This document shows, one piece after another, positions 26,988 to 39,925 of a stretch of 64,000 nucleotides of DNA. The position numbers and the translations under genes are program-made. The notes under the pieces were generated by a model. The model saw only the letters and a program-made list of their open reading frames with translations. It had not been told where the DNA came from and ran no database searches. The stretch lies in the NCBI RefSeq assembly GCF_014650175.1, contig NZ_BMUL01000004.1:434001-498000 (forward strand). The letters are read 5' to 3'. Each line of letters opens with the position of its first letter. Within the stretch, counting starts at the first letter, position 1. This DNA is from Streptomyces termitum (GTDB lineage: Bacteria; Actinomycetota; Actinomycetes; Streptomycetales; Streptomycetaceae).

Positions 26988-27049
26988 CCCGCACGCACGG
27001 AGCCCACGACGTCCAGTGGATCGGACGTCGTGGGCTCCGTGCGTGCGGG
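26988..27049. terminator. Perfect 27-bp inverted-repeat bidirectional terminator
   Basis: Arms at 26988-27014 and 27023-27049 are exact reverse complements over 27 bp, separated by 8 bases. The element fills the 76-bp gap between two convergent genes (MFS and APC permease). Confidence 0.93.
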
Positions 27050-27057
27050 GAGAGGTG

Positions 27058-28503
27058 TCAGGCGCGCCGCCGCCGGGCCGTCAGGGCATAGCAGGCGAGG
27101 AGGGCGAGAGTGAAGGCGATGCCGATGGCGGCCGCCTGCCGCATGTCGGGCACCTTCACCGCCGTCGCCGCGACCGCGAGGACGCCGAGCCCCGCGACGA
27201 CCGCGAGCTTGTCGCCGCCCCGGACGGCGAAGCCGGTGAACTCCTCGGGGTGCGCGGTGCGGTGGCGGCGGAAGGCGACGTACGAGGCCAGGATCAGCAG
27301 CCACACCAGCATCACCGCGAAGATCGCGATCGACATCATGACGCCGAAGAGGCCGCTGACGTCGTAGAAGGCGAGCAGGGCCGCCGCCGCGATGCCCAGG
27401 GTGGACGCGCCGATCGCGACCGCCGGGACGCCCCGGCGGTTGAGCCGGGCCAGCGGCTTCGGCGCGAGGCCGTCGTCGCCGAGCGAGTGGAGCAGCCGGG
27501 AGGCGCCGTACAGATGGGCGTTGGCGGCGGACATGGCGGCGATGAGCACGACCGCGTTGGTGACGGTCGCGGCGGCGGGCACGCCGATCTCGGAGAAGAC
27601 CCGGACGAAGGGGCTCGCCTCGACGCTGCCGTCGCCGTCCGCCATCCGGCGCCACGGGATCAGGGCCAGCACCAGGGTGATGGAGAGCAGGTAGAAGAAG
27701 CTGAGCCGCCAGGCCAGTTGGCGCATCGCGGTGCGTATGGTGCGCTGCGGGTCGGCGGCCTCGGCGGAGGCGATGGCGACGACCTCGAAGCCGGCGTACG
27801 CGAACATGACCACGGACATGGCCAGCCAGATCGAGCTCGCGCCGTGCGGGAGGAAGCCGCCGTCGTCGGTGAGGTGCGCGAAGCCGCTGGCCTCGGTGTC
27901 CGGCAGCCCGAAGAAGACCAGCAGGGCCGCGCAGAGGATGAAGGCGCACAGGGCCGTCACCTTGACGGTGGAGAGCCAGAACTCGGTGGTGCCGAAGGAC
28001 TTCACACTGATCACGTTGACCGCGAGGACGACCGCCGCGACGGCCAGGATCGCCACCGACATCGGCACGCCCGGCCACCACCAGCGGATGTAGAGCGCGG
28101 AGGCGACGACCTCGGTGCCGATGACGACGACCGCGCTGAACCAGTACAGCCAGCTGCTGAGGAAGCCCGCCCAAGGCCCCAGGTAGCGGCGGGCGATGGT
28201 GCCGAACGAGCCCTGGACGGGGTGGGCGGCGGACATCTCGCCGAGCAGCACGGCGATGATCGCGACCAGGACCGCCCCGATCACGTACGAGACGATCACG
28301 GCGGGTCCGGCGACGGACATCGCCGAACCGGAGCCGAGGAAGAGGCCGGTGCCGAGCGCCGAGCCCAGCCCGATCATGGTGGTCTGCCGGTGGGTGAGGG
28401 AACGGACCAGTCCCGCACCGGAGTCGGAGCCGGGGGCGGTGGCGGGTCTGGCGCCGTCGGCGGCGGCCGGGGTGGGGGGTGCGGAGTCGCTGGGTGCGGC
28501 CAT
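27058..28503 (-). CDS. APC-family amino acid permease
   Basis: A 481-residue amino acid/H+ symporter with twelve predicted helices. The conserved family start is present: LTHRQTTMIGLGSALGTGLF followed by LGSGSAMSVAGPAVIVSYV. Helix 6 to loop EVVAIASAEAADP is also typical. The ATG at 28503 is preferred over a GTG seven codons upstream because of AAGGG at the right distance. It is the last gene of the kynurenine operon, 52 bp after the LVIVD protein, so uptake of tryptophan, kynurenine or a related aromatic amino acid is a reasonable guess. Confidence 0.9.
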   Translation of the reverse strand: MAAPSDSAPPTPAAADGARPATAPGSDSGAGLVRSLTHRQTTMIGLGSALGTGLFLGSGSAMSVAGPAVIVSYVIGAVLVAIIAVLLGEMSAAHPVQGSFGTIARRYLGPWAGFLSSWLYWFSAVVVIGTEVVASALYIRWWWPGVPMSVAILAVAAVVLAVNVISVKSFGTTEFWLSTVKVTALCAFILCAALLVFFGLPDTEASGFAHLTDDGGFLPHGASSIWLAMSVVMFAYAGFEVVAIASAEAADPQRTIRTAMRQLAWRLSFFYLLSITLVLALIPWRRMADGDGSVEASPFVRVFSEIGVPAAATVTNAVVLIAAMSAANAHLYGASRLLHSLGDDGLAPKPLARLNRRGVPAVAIGASTLGIAAAALLAFYDVSGLFGVMMSIAIFAVMLVWLLILASYVAFRRHRTAHPEEFTGFAVRGGDKLAVVAGLGVLAVAATAVKVPDMRQAAAIGIAFTLALLACYALTARRRRA

Positions 28504-28555
28504 GGCGGTGGGGCCCTTCTGCACGGGGGATCGGGGAGGAGGGGGAGGGGGAGGG

Positions 28556-30328
28556 TCAGAACTCGCTGTTGCGGAACGGCTTCGCGGGCGCGTCGAGGTC
28601 GGGCTTGCCCAGGACCTTCGACGACAGGGCGTAGATGCCGTGGTTGGTCAGGACCCAGGCGATGTTCCGGTCCCACTCCACGTAGACCCCGTGGGTCTGG
28701 TTGCCGTACGCGTAGTCCGCCGTGTCGCGGCCGTACGCCTTCGGCACGAAGTACGCGGAGATCTCCGGGTCGGCCGGGTCCGACACGTCGAAGAACTGCA
28801 CGCCCGCGTTGTAGAAGCCGTAACCGAGGACACCGGCGTCGTGCTTGCCCGGGTTGGTGTAGTAGCCGGTCCGCTTGGGGCCGAAGCTGCCGCGCCGCTG
28901 GCAGTAGTCGGTGAACCCGGCCGACCTGGGCGGCACCGGGCGGGGCAGGGCGCCGACGACGCGGGGCTTCCTCGGGTCCTTCGCGTCGATCTGGTAGACG
29001 TCCTTGTAGGGCTCGTAGCAGTCCTCGGTGAGCGGGTAGCCGGAGTAGTAGATCATCCCGGTCTTCTCGTACTGGGAGACGTCGATGTTGTCGCCCTCGG
29101 TGCCCGAGACCGACGCCGGCAGGTCCAGGTGGCTCACGGTCCGCAGGTTCGACGGGTCGGAGACGTCGAGGACCGTCAGGCCGTAACCGCCCATCGCGGC
29201 GAAGGCGTAACGCCCGCCCTTCTCCACGGGCTTGGGGAGGAAGAGGGGCATCCGGGCCCCCATCCAGCTGGTGCGGTTGCCGCAGCGCGGGTTCTGCCGG
29301 TAGGCCGCGTCCTCGCCGGTGCGCTGGCCCGGCAGGTGCCAGGTGTCGAGGAGCTTCGGGTGCGCCGGGTCGGACATGTCCCAGGACTGGTAGCCGGCCG
29401 AGTGGAGGTTGGTGGGGTACTCGGTGCCGGAGTAGGTGTCGTCAGGCGCGGTGGCGATGAACATGTACTTCTCGCCCGTCCAGTACGGCACGTCGATCGA
29501 GCCGGAGCCCTGCTGGGCGGTGGCCGGGTCGCTGCGCAGCGGGTCGGTCTGGGTGGAGTCGGTCGAGACGGTCGCGAGGAGCTTCCAGTCCTTCTTGCGC
29601 GGGCCGTCGAGGCGGTACACCTTGAAGCCCTTGAGCCCCGGCTTCTCCCGCAACTTCCGGACGCCGTCGGGGTTGTTGTACTTGTCGAGCGGCGGGTGGT
29701 CGGAGAGTTCGGAGATCTGCCGCTTGCTCTCGAAGCTCTGCACCATGACGTACGCGTTCAGCTTCTTGTTCCACTGGACGGTCGAGGCGCCCCAGTAGTC
29801 GTGCGCCGCCCAGTCGCCGTTGGCCCGGGTCTCGTCGCCGTCGACGTCCTCGCGGCTCATCTTCTCGACGACCCGCACCTTCCGCACATCGGTGATGTCG
29901 TAGACGCGGCCCTCGGAGCGGTCGTACTGGAAGAGGTAGCGGCGGCCGTCGAAGTCGACGACGTTCTGCCAGGTGTGGAAGTAGTCGGGGGTGAAGTCGG
30001 CGCCCTCGTAGGCCGCTTCGACCTTCATGTTCTTGATGTACGAACGGGTGTCGTAGGCCGCGTTCCGGCCGGGGAAGGGGTGGTCGGACTCCTCGTCGAC
30101 GGGGGTGAGGGCGGGGTGCCGGAACGTGCCGTCGAGCTGCATGCCGTACGCGCCCGGGTCGGCGGGCCCGGGACGGCGGTCGGCGCACGCGGCGGGGACG
30201 TTCGGGTCGCCGCCCGCGGTGGCGGCGGCCGCGCCGGACGCGCCGGAGGCACCGGGGACGAGCAGGCCGGCGGTGACGGCGGCCGCGGCGACGGTGGCGA
30301 GAGCCGTGTTCCTGCGGGTGAAGCGCAT
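28556..30328 (-). CDS. Secreted LVIVD-repeat protein
   Basis: A 590-residue exported protein with a Sec-type signal peptide (MRFTRRNTALATVAAAAVTAGLL, cleavage near the AAAA region at about 37). The body contains beta-propeller-like repeats of the LVIVD type, e.g. LTVLDVSDPSNLRTVSHLDL and VQFFDVSDPADPEISAYF, with conserved DVSDP turns. Function of the family is not established; it may bind or scaffold at the cell surface. It lies 55 bp after kynureninase and before the permease on the same strand, so it is probably cotranscribed with the kynurenine genes, though the wider spacing leaves room for a separate promoter. Confidence 0.85.
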   Translation of the reverse strand: MRFTRRNTALATVAAAAVTAGLLVPGASGASGAAAATAGGDPNVPAACADRRPGPADPGAYGMQLDGTFRHPALTPVDEESDHPFPGRNAAYDTRSYIKNMKVEAAYEGADFTPDYFHTWQNVVDFDGRRYLFQYDRSEGRVYDITDVRKVRVVEKMSREDVDGDETRANGDWAAHDYWGASTVQWNKKLNAYVMVQSFESKRQISELSDHPPLDKYNNPDGVRKLREKPGLKGFKVYRLDGPRKKDWKLLATVSTDSTQTDPLRSDPATAQQGSGSIDVPYWTGEKYMFIATAPDDTYSGTEYPTNLHSAGYQSWDMSDPAHPKLLDTWHLPGQRTGEDAAYRQNPRCGNRTSWMGARMPLFLPKPVEKGGRYAFAAMGGYGLTVLDVSDPSNLRTVSHLDLPASVSGTEGDNIDVSQYEKTGMIYYSGYPLTEDCYEPYKDVYQIDAKDPRKPRVVGALPRPVPPRSAGFTDYCQRRGSFGPKRTGYYTNPGKHDAGVLGYGFYNAGVQFFDVSDPADPEISAYFVPKAYGRDTADYAYGNQTHGVYVEWDRNIAWVLTNHGIYALSSKVLGKPDLDAPAKPFRNSEF

Positions 30329-30383
30329 CGGACGGTCCTTTCGAAGGGGAGGGAGGCGGGACGGGCGGGGGAGGGGAGAGGGA

Positions 30384-31637
30384 TCAGGTGACGGTGGGGC
30401 GCTGCCGGAACTCGGGGGCGAGGTGCGCTCCGGTGACGGCGATGTCGCGCAACTCCCGTACCGCGCGCAGTACGTCGGCGTGCGTCACGTACAGGGCGTT
30501 GAAGCCGAAGCGGAGCAGGTCGGGGGCGCGCATGTCGCCGATCACGCCCCGGGCGGTGAGCGCGGCGACCAGCGGGTACGCCTCCGGGTGGCGCAGCGCG
30601 ACCTGGCTGCCCCGGCGCTCCGGTTCGCGCGGGGTGGCCGGGGTGAAGCCGAGGCCGTCGAGGAGCAGGTCGGCGCACTCCTGGAAGAAGCCGGTCAGGG
30701 ACAGGCTCTTCTTCCGCACGGCGGTCATCTCCACCCCGTCGAAGGCGGTGAGCGCGGCCTCCAGGGCGATCAGGGAGAGCAGGGCGGGGGTGCCGATCCG
30801 GGCCCGGGTGACGTCCGCCGCCGGGGTGTACGTCCCCGCCATCGCGAACGGCTCGGCGTGCCCGTGCCAGCCGGTCAGCGGATGGTCGAAGCCCTCCTGG
30901 TGGCGGTGGGCGATGTACGCGAAGGCCGGGGCGCCCGGCCCGCCCGACAGGTACTTGTAGCCGCAGCCGACCGCGAAGTCCGCCTCCACCGCGTCCAGTT
31001 CGACCGGCAGCGCGCCCGCCGCGTGGCACAGGTCCCAGTGCATCAGGGCCCCGGCGGCGTGCGCGGCGGCGGTGAGCGCGGCCATGTCGTACAGCTCGCC
31101 GGTGCGGTAGTCGACCGGGGCGTACGCGGCGACGGCCACGTTCCCCGCCTCGGCGGCCAGCACGGCGGCGGCGTCCCGGGCCGGCACCCGGCGGACGTCG
31201 AGGCCGAGGAGCCGGCCCACCGAGTCGGCGATGTACTGGTCGGTGGGGAAGTGGTCCGGGTCGGTCAGCAGCAGCCGGCGGCCGGGGCGCGAACGGGCGG
31301 CGGCGAGCAGGGTGTTGAAGAGCTGGACGCTGGTGGAGTCCCCGGCGACGACCTGCCCGGGGGCCGCGCCGACCAGCCGGCCGATCGCGTCGCCGGTCCG
31401 CACCGGCGCCTCCCACCAGCCGTTGGCGTTCCAGGAGCGGATCAGGTCGGTGCCCCACTGGCGGTGCACGGCGTCCTCGACGGCCGCCGGGACGGCGGCG
31501 GGCAGCGCGCCGAGGGAGTTGCCGTCGAGGTAGACCACCCCGTCGGGGAGGAGGAAGCGGTCCCGGACGGCGGCGAGCGGGTCGGCGGCGTCCAGCGCGG
31601 CGGCACAGGCGGTGAGATCGGCGAGGTCGGTCAGCAT
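30384..31637 (-). CDS. kynU: Kynureninase
   Basis: A 417-residue PLP enzyme that cleaves kynurenine to anthranilate, or 3-hydroxykynurenine to 3-hydroxyanthranilate, plus alanine. It begins with [11 protein letters not shown], the kynureninase signature, and carries the PLP lysine in [12 protein letters not shown] with the upstream [10 protein letters not shown] containing the conserved Asp. Its start overlaps the end of the aldolase gene by 7 bp. Since the rest of the operon consumes 3-hydroxyanthranilate, the physiological substrate is expected to be 3-hydroxykynurenine; the monooxygenase that makes it is not in this window. Confidence 0.94.
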   Translation of the reverse strand: MLTDLADLTACAAALDAADPLAAVRDRFLLPDGVVYLDGNSLGALPAAVPAAVEDAVHRQWGTDLIRSWNANGWWEAPVRTGDAIGRLVGAAPGQVVAGDSTSVQLFNTLLAAARSRPGRRLLLTDPDHFPTDQYIADSVGRLLGLDVRRVPARDAAAVLAAEAGNVAVAAYAPVDYRTGELYDMAALTAAAHAAGALMHWDLCHAAGALPVELDAVEADFAVGCGYKYLSGGPGAPAFAYIAHRHQEGFDHPLTGWHGHAEPFAMAGTYTPAADVTRARIGTPALLSLIALEAALTAFDGVEMTAVRKKSLSLTGFFQECADLLLDGLGFTPATPREPERRGSQVALRHPEAYPLVAALTARGVIGDMRAPDLLRFGFNALYVTHADVLRAVRELRDIAVTGAHLAPEFRQRPTVT

Positions 31638-32782
31638 GCGGGGGCTCCGTGGTCGGAAGAGGAAGGGGCGGCGGCACCGGGCGCGGCACCAGGCACGGCA
31701 CCGGGCGCGGCACCGGCACCAGGCGTGGCACCGGGCACGGCACCGGCATCAGCACCGGCGCCGGGCGCGGCACCGGCACCCGTCCGGGCGAGGTCCAGGG
31801 CGAGGTCCGTGAGCAGGTCCTCCTGCCCGCCGACCAGCCGCCGCCGGCCCGCCTCGACGAGCAGGTCCCGGGTGTCGAGGCCGTACCGGGCGGCCGTCGC
31901 CTCCGCGTGCCGCAGGAAGCTGGAGTACACCCCGGCGTAGCCGAGCGTGAGGGTCTCCCGGTCGACCCGCACGGGCCGGTCCTGCGTCGGCCTGACCAGC
32001 TCCTCGGCGGCGTCCATCAGGGGGAAGAGGTCGCAGCCGTGCTCCCAGCCCATCAGGTCGAACACCGCGATCACCGGCTCCAGCGGGGCGTTGCCCGCGC
32101 CCGCGCCCTGCCCGGCGAGGGAGGCGTCGACGCGGTGCGCGCCCGCCTCCACCGCGACGACGCTGTTGGCGACGCCGAGACCGAGGTTGTGGTGGGCGTG
32201 GACGCCGATCTCGGTGGCCGGGTCCAGGACGTCCCGGTAGGCGCGCACCCGGTCCCGCACGCCGTCCATCGTGAGCCGGCCGCCGGAGTCGGTGACGTAC
32301 ACGCAGTGCGCGCCGTACGACTCCATCAGCCGTGCCTGCGCGGCCAGTTCGGCGGGCGGCGCGAGGTGGGACATCATCAGGAAGCCGGAGACGTCCATGC
32401 CCAGTTCGCGGGCGAGCGCGATGTGCTGGGCGGACACGTCCGCCTCGGTGCAGTGGGTGGCGACGCGGACCGAGGTGACGCCCAGCGCGTGGGCGCGGCG
32501 CAGGTCGGCGGCGGTTCCGATGCCGGGCAGCAGCAGGGTGGTGAGCCGGGCCCGGTCGAGGACCTCGGCGGCCGCCTCCAGCCACTCCCAGTCGGTGTGG
32601 GCGCCGGGGCCGTAGGTGACGGAGGAGCCGGAGAGGCCGTCGCCGTGGGCGACCTCGACGGCGTCGACGCCGGCCGCCTCCAGGGCGGCGGCGACGGCCC
32701 GCACCTGGTCGAGGGTGTAGCGGTGGGAGACGGCGTGCATGCCGTCCCGCAGGGTGACGTCCTGGACGTAGACCCGGGTCAT
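31631..32782 (-). CDS. 4-Hydroxy-2-oxovalerate aldolase with Ala/Gly/Pro-rich tail
   Basis: Splits 4-hydroxy-2-oxovalerate to pyruvate and acetaldehyde. The DRE-TIM type start [15 protein letters not shown] holds the metal-binding Asp and catalytic Arg, the metal histidines are in [10 protein letters not shown], and [10 protein letters not shown] follows. It normally forms a channelling complex with the acylating acetaldehyde dehydrogenase encoded just upstream, with a 4-bp overlap. The protein is 383 residues, about 45 longer than usual; the extra C-terminus from about residue 335 is a repetitive run of Gly, Ala and Pro derived from a DNA repeat and looks unfolded. Confidence 0.93.
   Translation of the reverse strand: MTRVYVQDVTLRDGMHAVSHRYTLDQVRAVAAALEAAGVDAVEVAHGDGLSGSSVTYGPGAHTDWEWLEAAAEVLDRARLTTLLLPGIGTAADLRRAHALGVTSVRVATHCTEADVSAQHIALARELGMDVSGFLMMSHLAPPAELAAQARLMESYGAHCVYVTDSGGRLTMDGVRDRVRAYRDVLDPATEIGVHAHHNLGLGVANSVVAVEAGAHRVDASLAGQGAGAGNAPLEPVIAVFDLMGWEHGCDLFPLMDAAEELVRPTQDRPVRVDRETLTLGYAGVYSSFLRHAEATAARYGLDTRDLLVEAGRRRLVGGQEDLLTDLALDLARTGAGAAPGAGADAGAVPGATPGAGAAPGAVPGAAPGAAAPSSSDHGAPAC
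31671..31780. repeat. GC-rich degenerate minisatellite inside the aldolase gene
   Basis: About 110 bp of imperfect repeats built on GGCACCGG/GCGCGGCACC modules with a period near 30 bp. They encode the Ala/Gly/Pro tail of the aldolase. Confidence 0.8.
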
Positions 32783-33689
32783 CGGTTCCCGCTCCGTTCG
32801 GCCAGCCGCTCGGCGGTGCGCAGCGCGGCGGCGGTCATGATGTCGAGGTTCCCGGCGTAGGCGGGGAGGTGGTGGGCGGCGCCCTCGACCTCCAGGTAGA
32901 CCGAGACGAGGAGCCGGGCGCCGCCGCCGAGCCGGACCAGTGGGTCGTCGGCGGCGAGGGTCCGGAACTGCGGCTCCTGCTTGAGCCGGTAGCCGGGGAC
33001 GTACGCGGCGACCTCGGCGGCCTTCGCGCGCACCGAGTCGGCGATCCGGCCGGTGTCCGCGTCGTCGACGAGGCAGTGCACGGTGTCCCGCATGAGCAGC
33101 GCCGGTTCGGCCGGGTTGAGGACGATGATCGCCTTGCCCCGGGCCGCGCCGCCGACCCGCTCCAGGGCGCGGGAGGTGGTCTCGGTGAACTCGTCGATGT
33201 TGGCCCGGGTGCCCGGCCCGGCGGACCGGGAGGCGATCGAGGCGACGATCTCCGCGTAGTGGACGGGGGTGACGGCGGAGACGGCGGCGACGACCGGGAC
33301 GGTGGCCTGCCCGCCGCAGGTGACCATGTTGAGGTTGGGCGCGGCCAGGTGCTCGTCGAGGTTGACGGACGGGACGACGTACGGGCCGACGGCCGCCGGG
33401 GTGAGGTCGATCAGGGTCTTCCCGTACGGGGCGAGCGCGGCGGCGTTGCGGTGGTGGGCGGCGGCCGAGGTGGCGTCGAAGACGACGTCGATCCCGTCGA
33501 AGCCGTCCAGGGCGATCAGCCCGGCGACGCCGTCGGAGCTGGTGGGCACCTTGAGCCGGCGGGCCCGTGCGAGCCCCTCCGAGTCCGGGTCGATGCCGAC
33601 CATCGCGGCGGCGGTCACGACCCCCCGGCCACGGAGGATCTTGATGAGGAGATCGGTGCCGATGTTGCCCGATCCGATGACGGCGGCCT

Positions 33690-33693
<4 letters not shown>
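32779..33693 (-). CDS. Acetaldehyde dehydrogenase (acylating)
   Basis: Oxidises the acetaldehyde released by the aldolase to acetyl-CoA with NAD+ and CoA. The Rossmann start [20 protein letters not shown] and the catalytic cysteine in [13 protein letters not shown] are intact; length is 304 residues as in the DmpF/BphJ family. The GTG start at 33693 has AAGGAGG in front and overlaps the stop of the ACMSD gene (GTGA). Partner of the adjacent aldolase. Confidence 0.95.
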
Positions 33694-36478
<2,785 letters not shown>

Positions 36479-36482
<4 letters not shown>

Positions 36483-37297
36483 CGGGGCTGTCCTTCCTCG
36501 GCGGCGGGCCCGAAGGCCGCGCGCACCGAACCGAGTCCGTCGATACGGGCCTCCAGCACGTCGCCCGGCGCCACGGCCGCCATCGGCCCGAGCGCCCCGG
36601 TGAGCACCGTGTCCCCGGCCCGCAGCGGCGTGCCCAGCCGGACGAGGGTGTCCGCCAGCCAGACGGCGGCGTGCAGGGGATGGCCCAGGCAGGCGGTGCC
36701 CGCGCCGGTGGAGACGGGCTCGCCCCGCCGCTCCAGCACCATCCCGGCGGTCCGCAGCTCCACGTCCCGCAGGAGCACCGGGCGGGTGCCGAGCACGTAC
36801 GCCCCGCCGGAGGCGTTGTCGGCGACCGTGTCCACGGCCGTGATGTCCCAGTCGCGGATCCGGCTGCCGACCACCTCGACGGCGGGCAGCGCGAAGCCGG
36901 TCGCCCGGATCACGTCGGCCACCGTGTGCCGCTCGTGCGGCAGGTCGTGCTCCAGGACGAGCGCCACCTCGGCCTCGGCCTTCGGCTGGAGCACCGCCCC
37001 CCAGGGCAGCTCCGCGCCGTCCGGCACGGCGGTGTCGTCGAAGAGCGCCCCGAAGTCGGGGGTGTCCACGCCCAGCTGCCGCTGCACGGCGGGCGAGGTC
37101 AGGCCGACCTTCCAGCCGGTGATCCGGCGGCCCGCGGCCAGCCGCCGCCCGGTCAGCAGGGACTGCACGGCGTAGGCCGCGTCCAGGTCGCCGGCCGGCA
37201 GCAGGTCCCGCACGGGGGCGCAGGGCACCCCGGTGCGGCGCGCCCGGTCCAGGCGTTCGGCGGCGGCCTCCACCGCCGTGTCGTCGGGAGTCGTCAC
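36479..37297 (-). CDS. 2-Oxopent-4-enoate hydratase (MhpD/DmpE-like)
   Basis: A 272-residue paralogue of the decarboxylase. [17 protein letters not shown] and [14 protein letters not shown] (metal E-x-E) are the family motifs, with [11 protein letters not shown] later. The LTSPAVQ form is characteristic of 2-hydroxypentadienoate hydratases. It hydrates 2-oxopent-4-enoate to 4-hydroxy-2-oxovalerate for the aldolase. GTG start at 37297 within a 4-bp overlap with the dehydrogenase gene. Confidence 0.88.
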
Positions 37298-38724
37298 AGC
37301 TTCACGCACACGTTCATCGGCTCCGAGAAGAAGTCCAGGGAGTGGTCGCCGCCCTCGCGCCCGATGCCGGACGCCTTCACCCCGCCGAACGGGGTGCGCA
37401 GGTCGCGCAGGTTCCAGGTGTTGACCCAGGCGATGCCCACGTCGAGGGCGGGGGCGACCCGGTGGGCGCGGCGCACGTCGCCGGTCCACACGGTGGCGGC
37501 CAGCCCGTACGGCCCCGCGTTCGCCAGGGCCAGCGCCTCCTCCTCGGTGTCGAACGGCGCCAGGTGCACGACCGGGCCGAAGATCTCGTCCCGTACCGCC
37601 GGATGGTCCTCCGGCAGCCCGGCCAGCACGGTCGGCTCCACCCAGAAGCCGCCGTCCCGCTCGTCCCCGAAGCGCGGCGTCCCGCCGCCCGCCAGCACCT
37701 CGGCGCCGTCGGCGGCGGCCCGCTCCAGATGACCCAGGACCTTGTCGCGGTGGGCTGCCGACACCATCGGCCCGTACCCGGACAGCTCCTTCGCCCCGGC
37801 CGCCAGCGCCGCCGCGAACGCGTCGAACACCGGCCGCTCCACGTACACCCGCTCGGTGCACAGGCAGACCTGGCCGCTGTGGGTGAAGGCGGACCGCAGC
37901 GTGCCCGCCACCGCCTCCTCCAGGTCGGCGTCCGCGAAGACGAGCCCCGCGTTCTTGCCGCCCAGCTCGAAGGAGACCGGGGCCAGCCGGTCCGCCGCCG
38001 CCCGCATGATCGCCGAACCGGTGCGGGACGCGCCCGTGAAGGCCACGGCGTCCACCCCCGGGTGCTCGGTCAGCCACTGGCCGGCCGCGTCCGGGCCCCG
38101 CCCGTGCACCAGGTTGAACACGCCCGCCGGGACGCCCGCCTTCGCCATCACCTCGGCCAGCAGGCAGGCCGTGCCGGGGGTCAGTTCGGACGGCTTGGCG
38201 ACGACCGCGTTGCCCGTGGCGAGGGCCGGGGCGACCTTCCAGGTGAGCAGCAGCAGCGGCAGGTTCCACGGCGAGACCACCGCGACGACGCCGAGCGGCT
38301 TGCGCACCGTGTAGTTCAGCGCGCCCCGCCCGTCGGGCGTCGGGGTGTGCCAGGACCGCTCGCTCCGGCCCGCCAGCAGCTCCGCGTAGGAGCGGAAATT
38401 GGCCACCGCGCGGGGGATGTCGACCGTCGCGGCCAGCTCGCGGGGCTTGCCGGTGTCGGCGCACTCGGCGGCGGTGAACTCCTCGAAGCGGGCCTCGATC
38501 CCGTCGGCGATCCGGTGCAGCAGCCGCGACCGCTCCGCCGGGCTCCACGCGGCCCACGGCCCGCGCAGCGCCGCGCGGGCCGCCGCCACCGCCCGGTCGA
38601 CCAGTTCTCGCGACGCCTCCGGCACCGCGCCGACGGTGCGGCCGGTGACCGGATCGACGAGCGGGAGCGGCACGCCGGACGCGTCGAACCCGCCTCCTAC
38701 GTAATGCCGCACGGGTGAACTCAC
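37294..38724 (-). CDS. 2-Aminomuconate-6-semialdehyde dehydrogenase (ALDH family)
   Basis: A 476-residue NAD-dependent aldehyde dehydrogenase. NAD-binding region [14 protein letters not shown], catalytic Glu in [13 protein letters not shown] and catalytic Cys in [12 protein letters not shown] are intact. It belongs to the 2-hydroxymuconic/2-aminomuconic semialdehyde dehydrogenase group (DmpC, NbaE). It is the first gene of the operon; the GTG start at 38724 follows GGAGGT, and the promoter lies in the 183 bp before the divergent LysR gene. Confidence 0.92.
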   Translation of the reverse strand: MSSPVRHYVGGGFDASGVPLPLVDPVTGRTVGAVPEASRELVDRAVAAARAALRGPWAAWSPAERSRLLHRIADGIEARFEEFTAAECADTGKPRELAATVDIPRAVANFRSYAELLAGRSERSWHTPTPDGRGALNYTVRKPLGVVAVVSPWNLPLLLLTWKVAPALATGNAVVAKPSELTPGTACLLAEVMAKAGVPAGVFNLVHGRGPDAAGQWLTEHPGVDAVAFTGASRTGSAIMRAAADRLAPVSFELGGKNAGLVFADADLEEAVAGTLRSAFTHSGQVCLCTERVYVERPVFDAFAAALAAGAKELSGYGPMVSAAHRDKVLGHLERAAADGAEVLAGGGTPRFGDERDGGFWVEPTVLAGLPEDHPAVRDEIFGPVVHLAPFDTEEEALALANAGPYGLAATVWTGDVRRAHRVAPALDVGIAWVNTWNLRDLRTPFGGVKASGIGREGGDHSLDFFSEPMNVCVKL

Positions 38725-38782
38725 CTTGCAGACCTCCGTTGCTGGGCCGGGAGCTGTCCGAAACTCGCCCCCGGGGCGTGCC

Positions 38783-38854
38783 GGTATAGTGCGCCCACCC
38801 AGCTATGCCGATCCAATGCCGATCGGTACGAGAGGTATAGCGATCCTGGTATGA
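38783..38854. promoter_or_regulatory. Putative LysR operator array between the kynurenine operon and its regulator
   Basis: The divergent gap holds an imperfect dyad GGTATAG (38783-38789) with CTATGCC (38803-38809), ATAG-N13-CTAT at its core, which fits a LysR T-N11-A-like site. Further copies of the half-site follow: GGTACGA (38825-38831), GGTATAG (38834-38840), GGTATGA (38848-38854). A 9-bp direct repeat ATGCCGATC lies at 38805-38813 and 38816-38824, one helical turn apart. Confidence 0.65.
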
Positions 38855-38907
38855 CACGGTAGCGGGCCCCGGCGCCCGCACCGCTTTCCCGGAAGGAGCC
38901 CCCGGCG

Positions 38908-39864
38908 ATGGACCTCCTGGACGGCCGGCTGAAGTTCCGGCACCTGACCCTGCTCATCGCCGTGTACGACCACGGGAGCGTCGTCCGGGCGGCGGAGAGC
39001 CTCCACCTCACCCAGCCCGCCGCCACCCGCACCCTGCGCGAACTGGAGGCCGTCGCCGAACTCCCGCTCTTCGCCCGCGTCCCGCGCGGCATGCGGCCCA
39101 CCGTCTACGGCGAAGCCCTCGTCGGCCACGCCCGCGCGGTGGTCGCCGAGGTCCGGCGGGCCGAGGAGCACCTCACCGGACTGCGCCAGGGCCAGGACGG
39201 CACGGTCACCGTGGGCACCCTGCTCGCCGGGGCCAACGTCCTGCTGCCCCGGGCCGTCGCCCGCCTCAAGAAGGAGCGCCCCCGGCTCACCGTCGTGGTC
39301 CGCGAGGGCACCCTCGACGTCCTCCACCCGGCCCTGCTCGGCGGCGAACTCGACCTCATCGTCGGCCGGGTCGGCCCCGCCCCCGGCGGCGGCGAGGCGC
39401 TGCGGCAGCGGATGCTCTACCGCGAACCCATCCGGCTCGCCGTCCGCGCCGGGCACCCGCTCCTGGCGGAGGGCGCGGCCGGGGGCGCCGTCGCGCTCAC
39501 CGACGCGCTCGCCCACCCGTGGATCCTGCCGGTCGAGCAGACCGCCCTGCGGCAGGAGCTGGGCGCCCTCTTCGTCGACCGGGGGCTGCCGCTCCCCGCC
39601 GACCGGGTGGAGTGCACCTCCATCCTCACCATGCGGGCCCTGCTCCTCCAGACCGACATGGTGGCGCTCCTGCCCGAACTGGTCCTGCGCGACGACGAGC
39701 ACCTCGCCGCGCTGCCGGTCGAACTCCCCTCGGTGGGCCGCACGGTGGGCGTCACCGAGGCCGCCCACCGCACCCGCACGCCCGCCCTCGAAGCCCTCCT
39801 GCGCCACCTCGACGAGGAGGCCGCTCTGCTCCGCGCCAGCCTCGGCACCGGCCCGCCGGAGTGA
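38908..39864 (+). CDS. LysR-family regulator of the kynurenine/3-hydroxyanthranilate operon
   Basis: A 318-residue LysR activator. The N-terminal winged helix-turn-helix reads [20 protein letters not shown] followed by [16 protein letters not shown]; the C-terminal effector-binding domain begins about residue 95 ([16 protein letters not shown]). Start follows GGAAGGAG. It is divergent from the degradation operon, the classic arrangement for a LysR activator that responds to a pathway intermediate and represses its own gene. Confidence 0.93.
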   Translation: MDLLDGRLKFRHLTLLIAVYDHGSVVRAAESLHLTQPAATRTLRELEAVAELPLFARVPRGMRPTVYGEALVGHARAVVAEVRRAEEHLTGLRQGQDGTVTVGTLLAGANVLLPRAVARLKKERPRLTVVVREGTLDVLHPALLGGELDLIVGRVGPAPGGGEALRQRMLYREPIRLAVRAGHPLLAEGAAGGAVALTDALAHPWILPVEQTALRQELGALFVDRGLPLPADRVECTSILTMRALLLQTDMVALLPELVLRDDEHLAALPVELPSVGRTVGVTEAAHRTRTPALEALLRHLDEEAALLRASLGTGPPE

Positions 39865-39880
39865 CGGGCCCGGCGCGGAG

Positions 39881-39902
39881 GGGCCGGACCGGGAGCCGGC
39901 CC
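39881..39902. terminator. Hairpin between convergent lysR and acyl-CoA dehydrogenase genes
   Basis: GGGCCGG (39881-39887) pairs with CCGGCCC (39896-39902) over an 8-base loop in the 61-bp convergent gap. Confidence 0.5.
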
Positions 39903-39925
39903 GGCCCGGCAGCGGGCCCCGCGGA

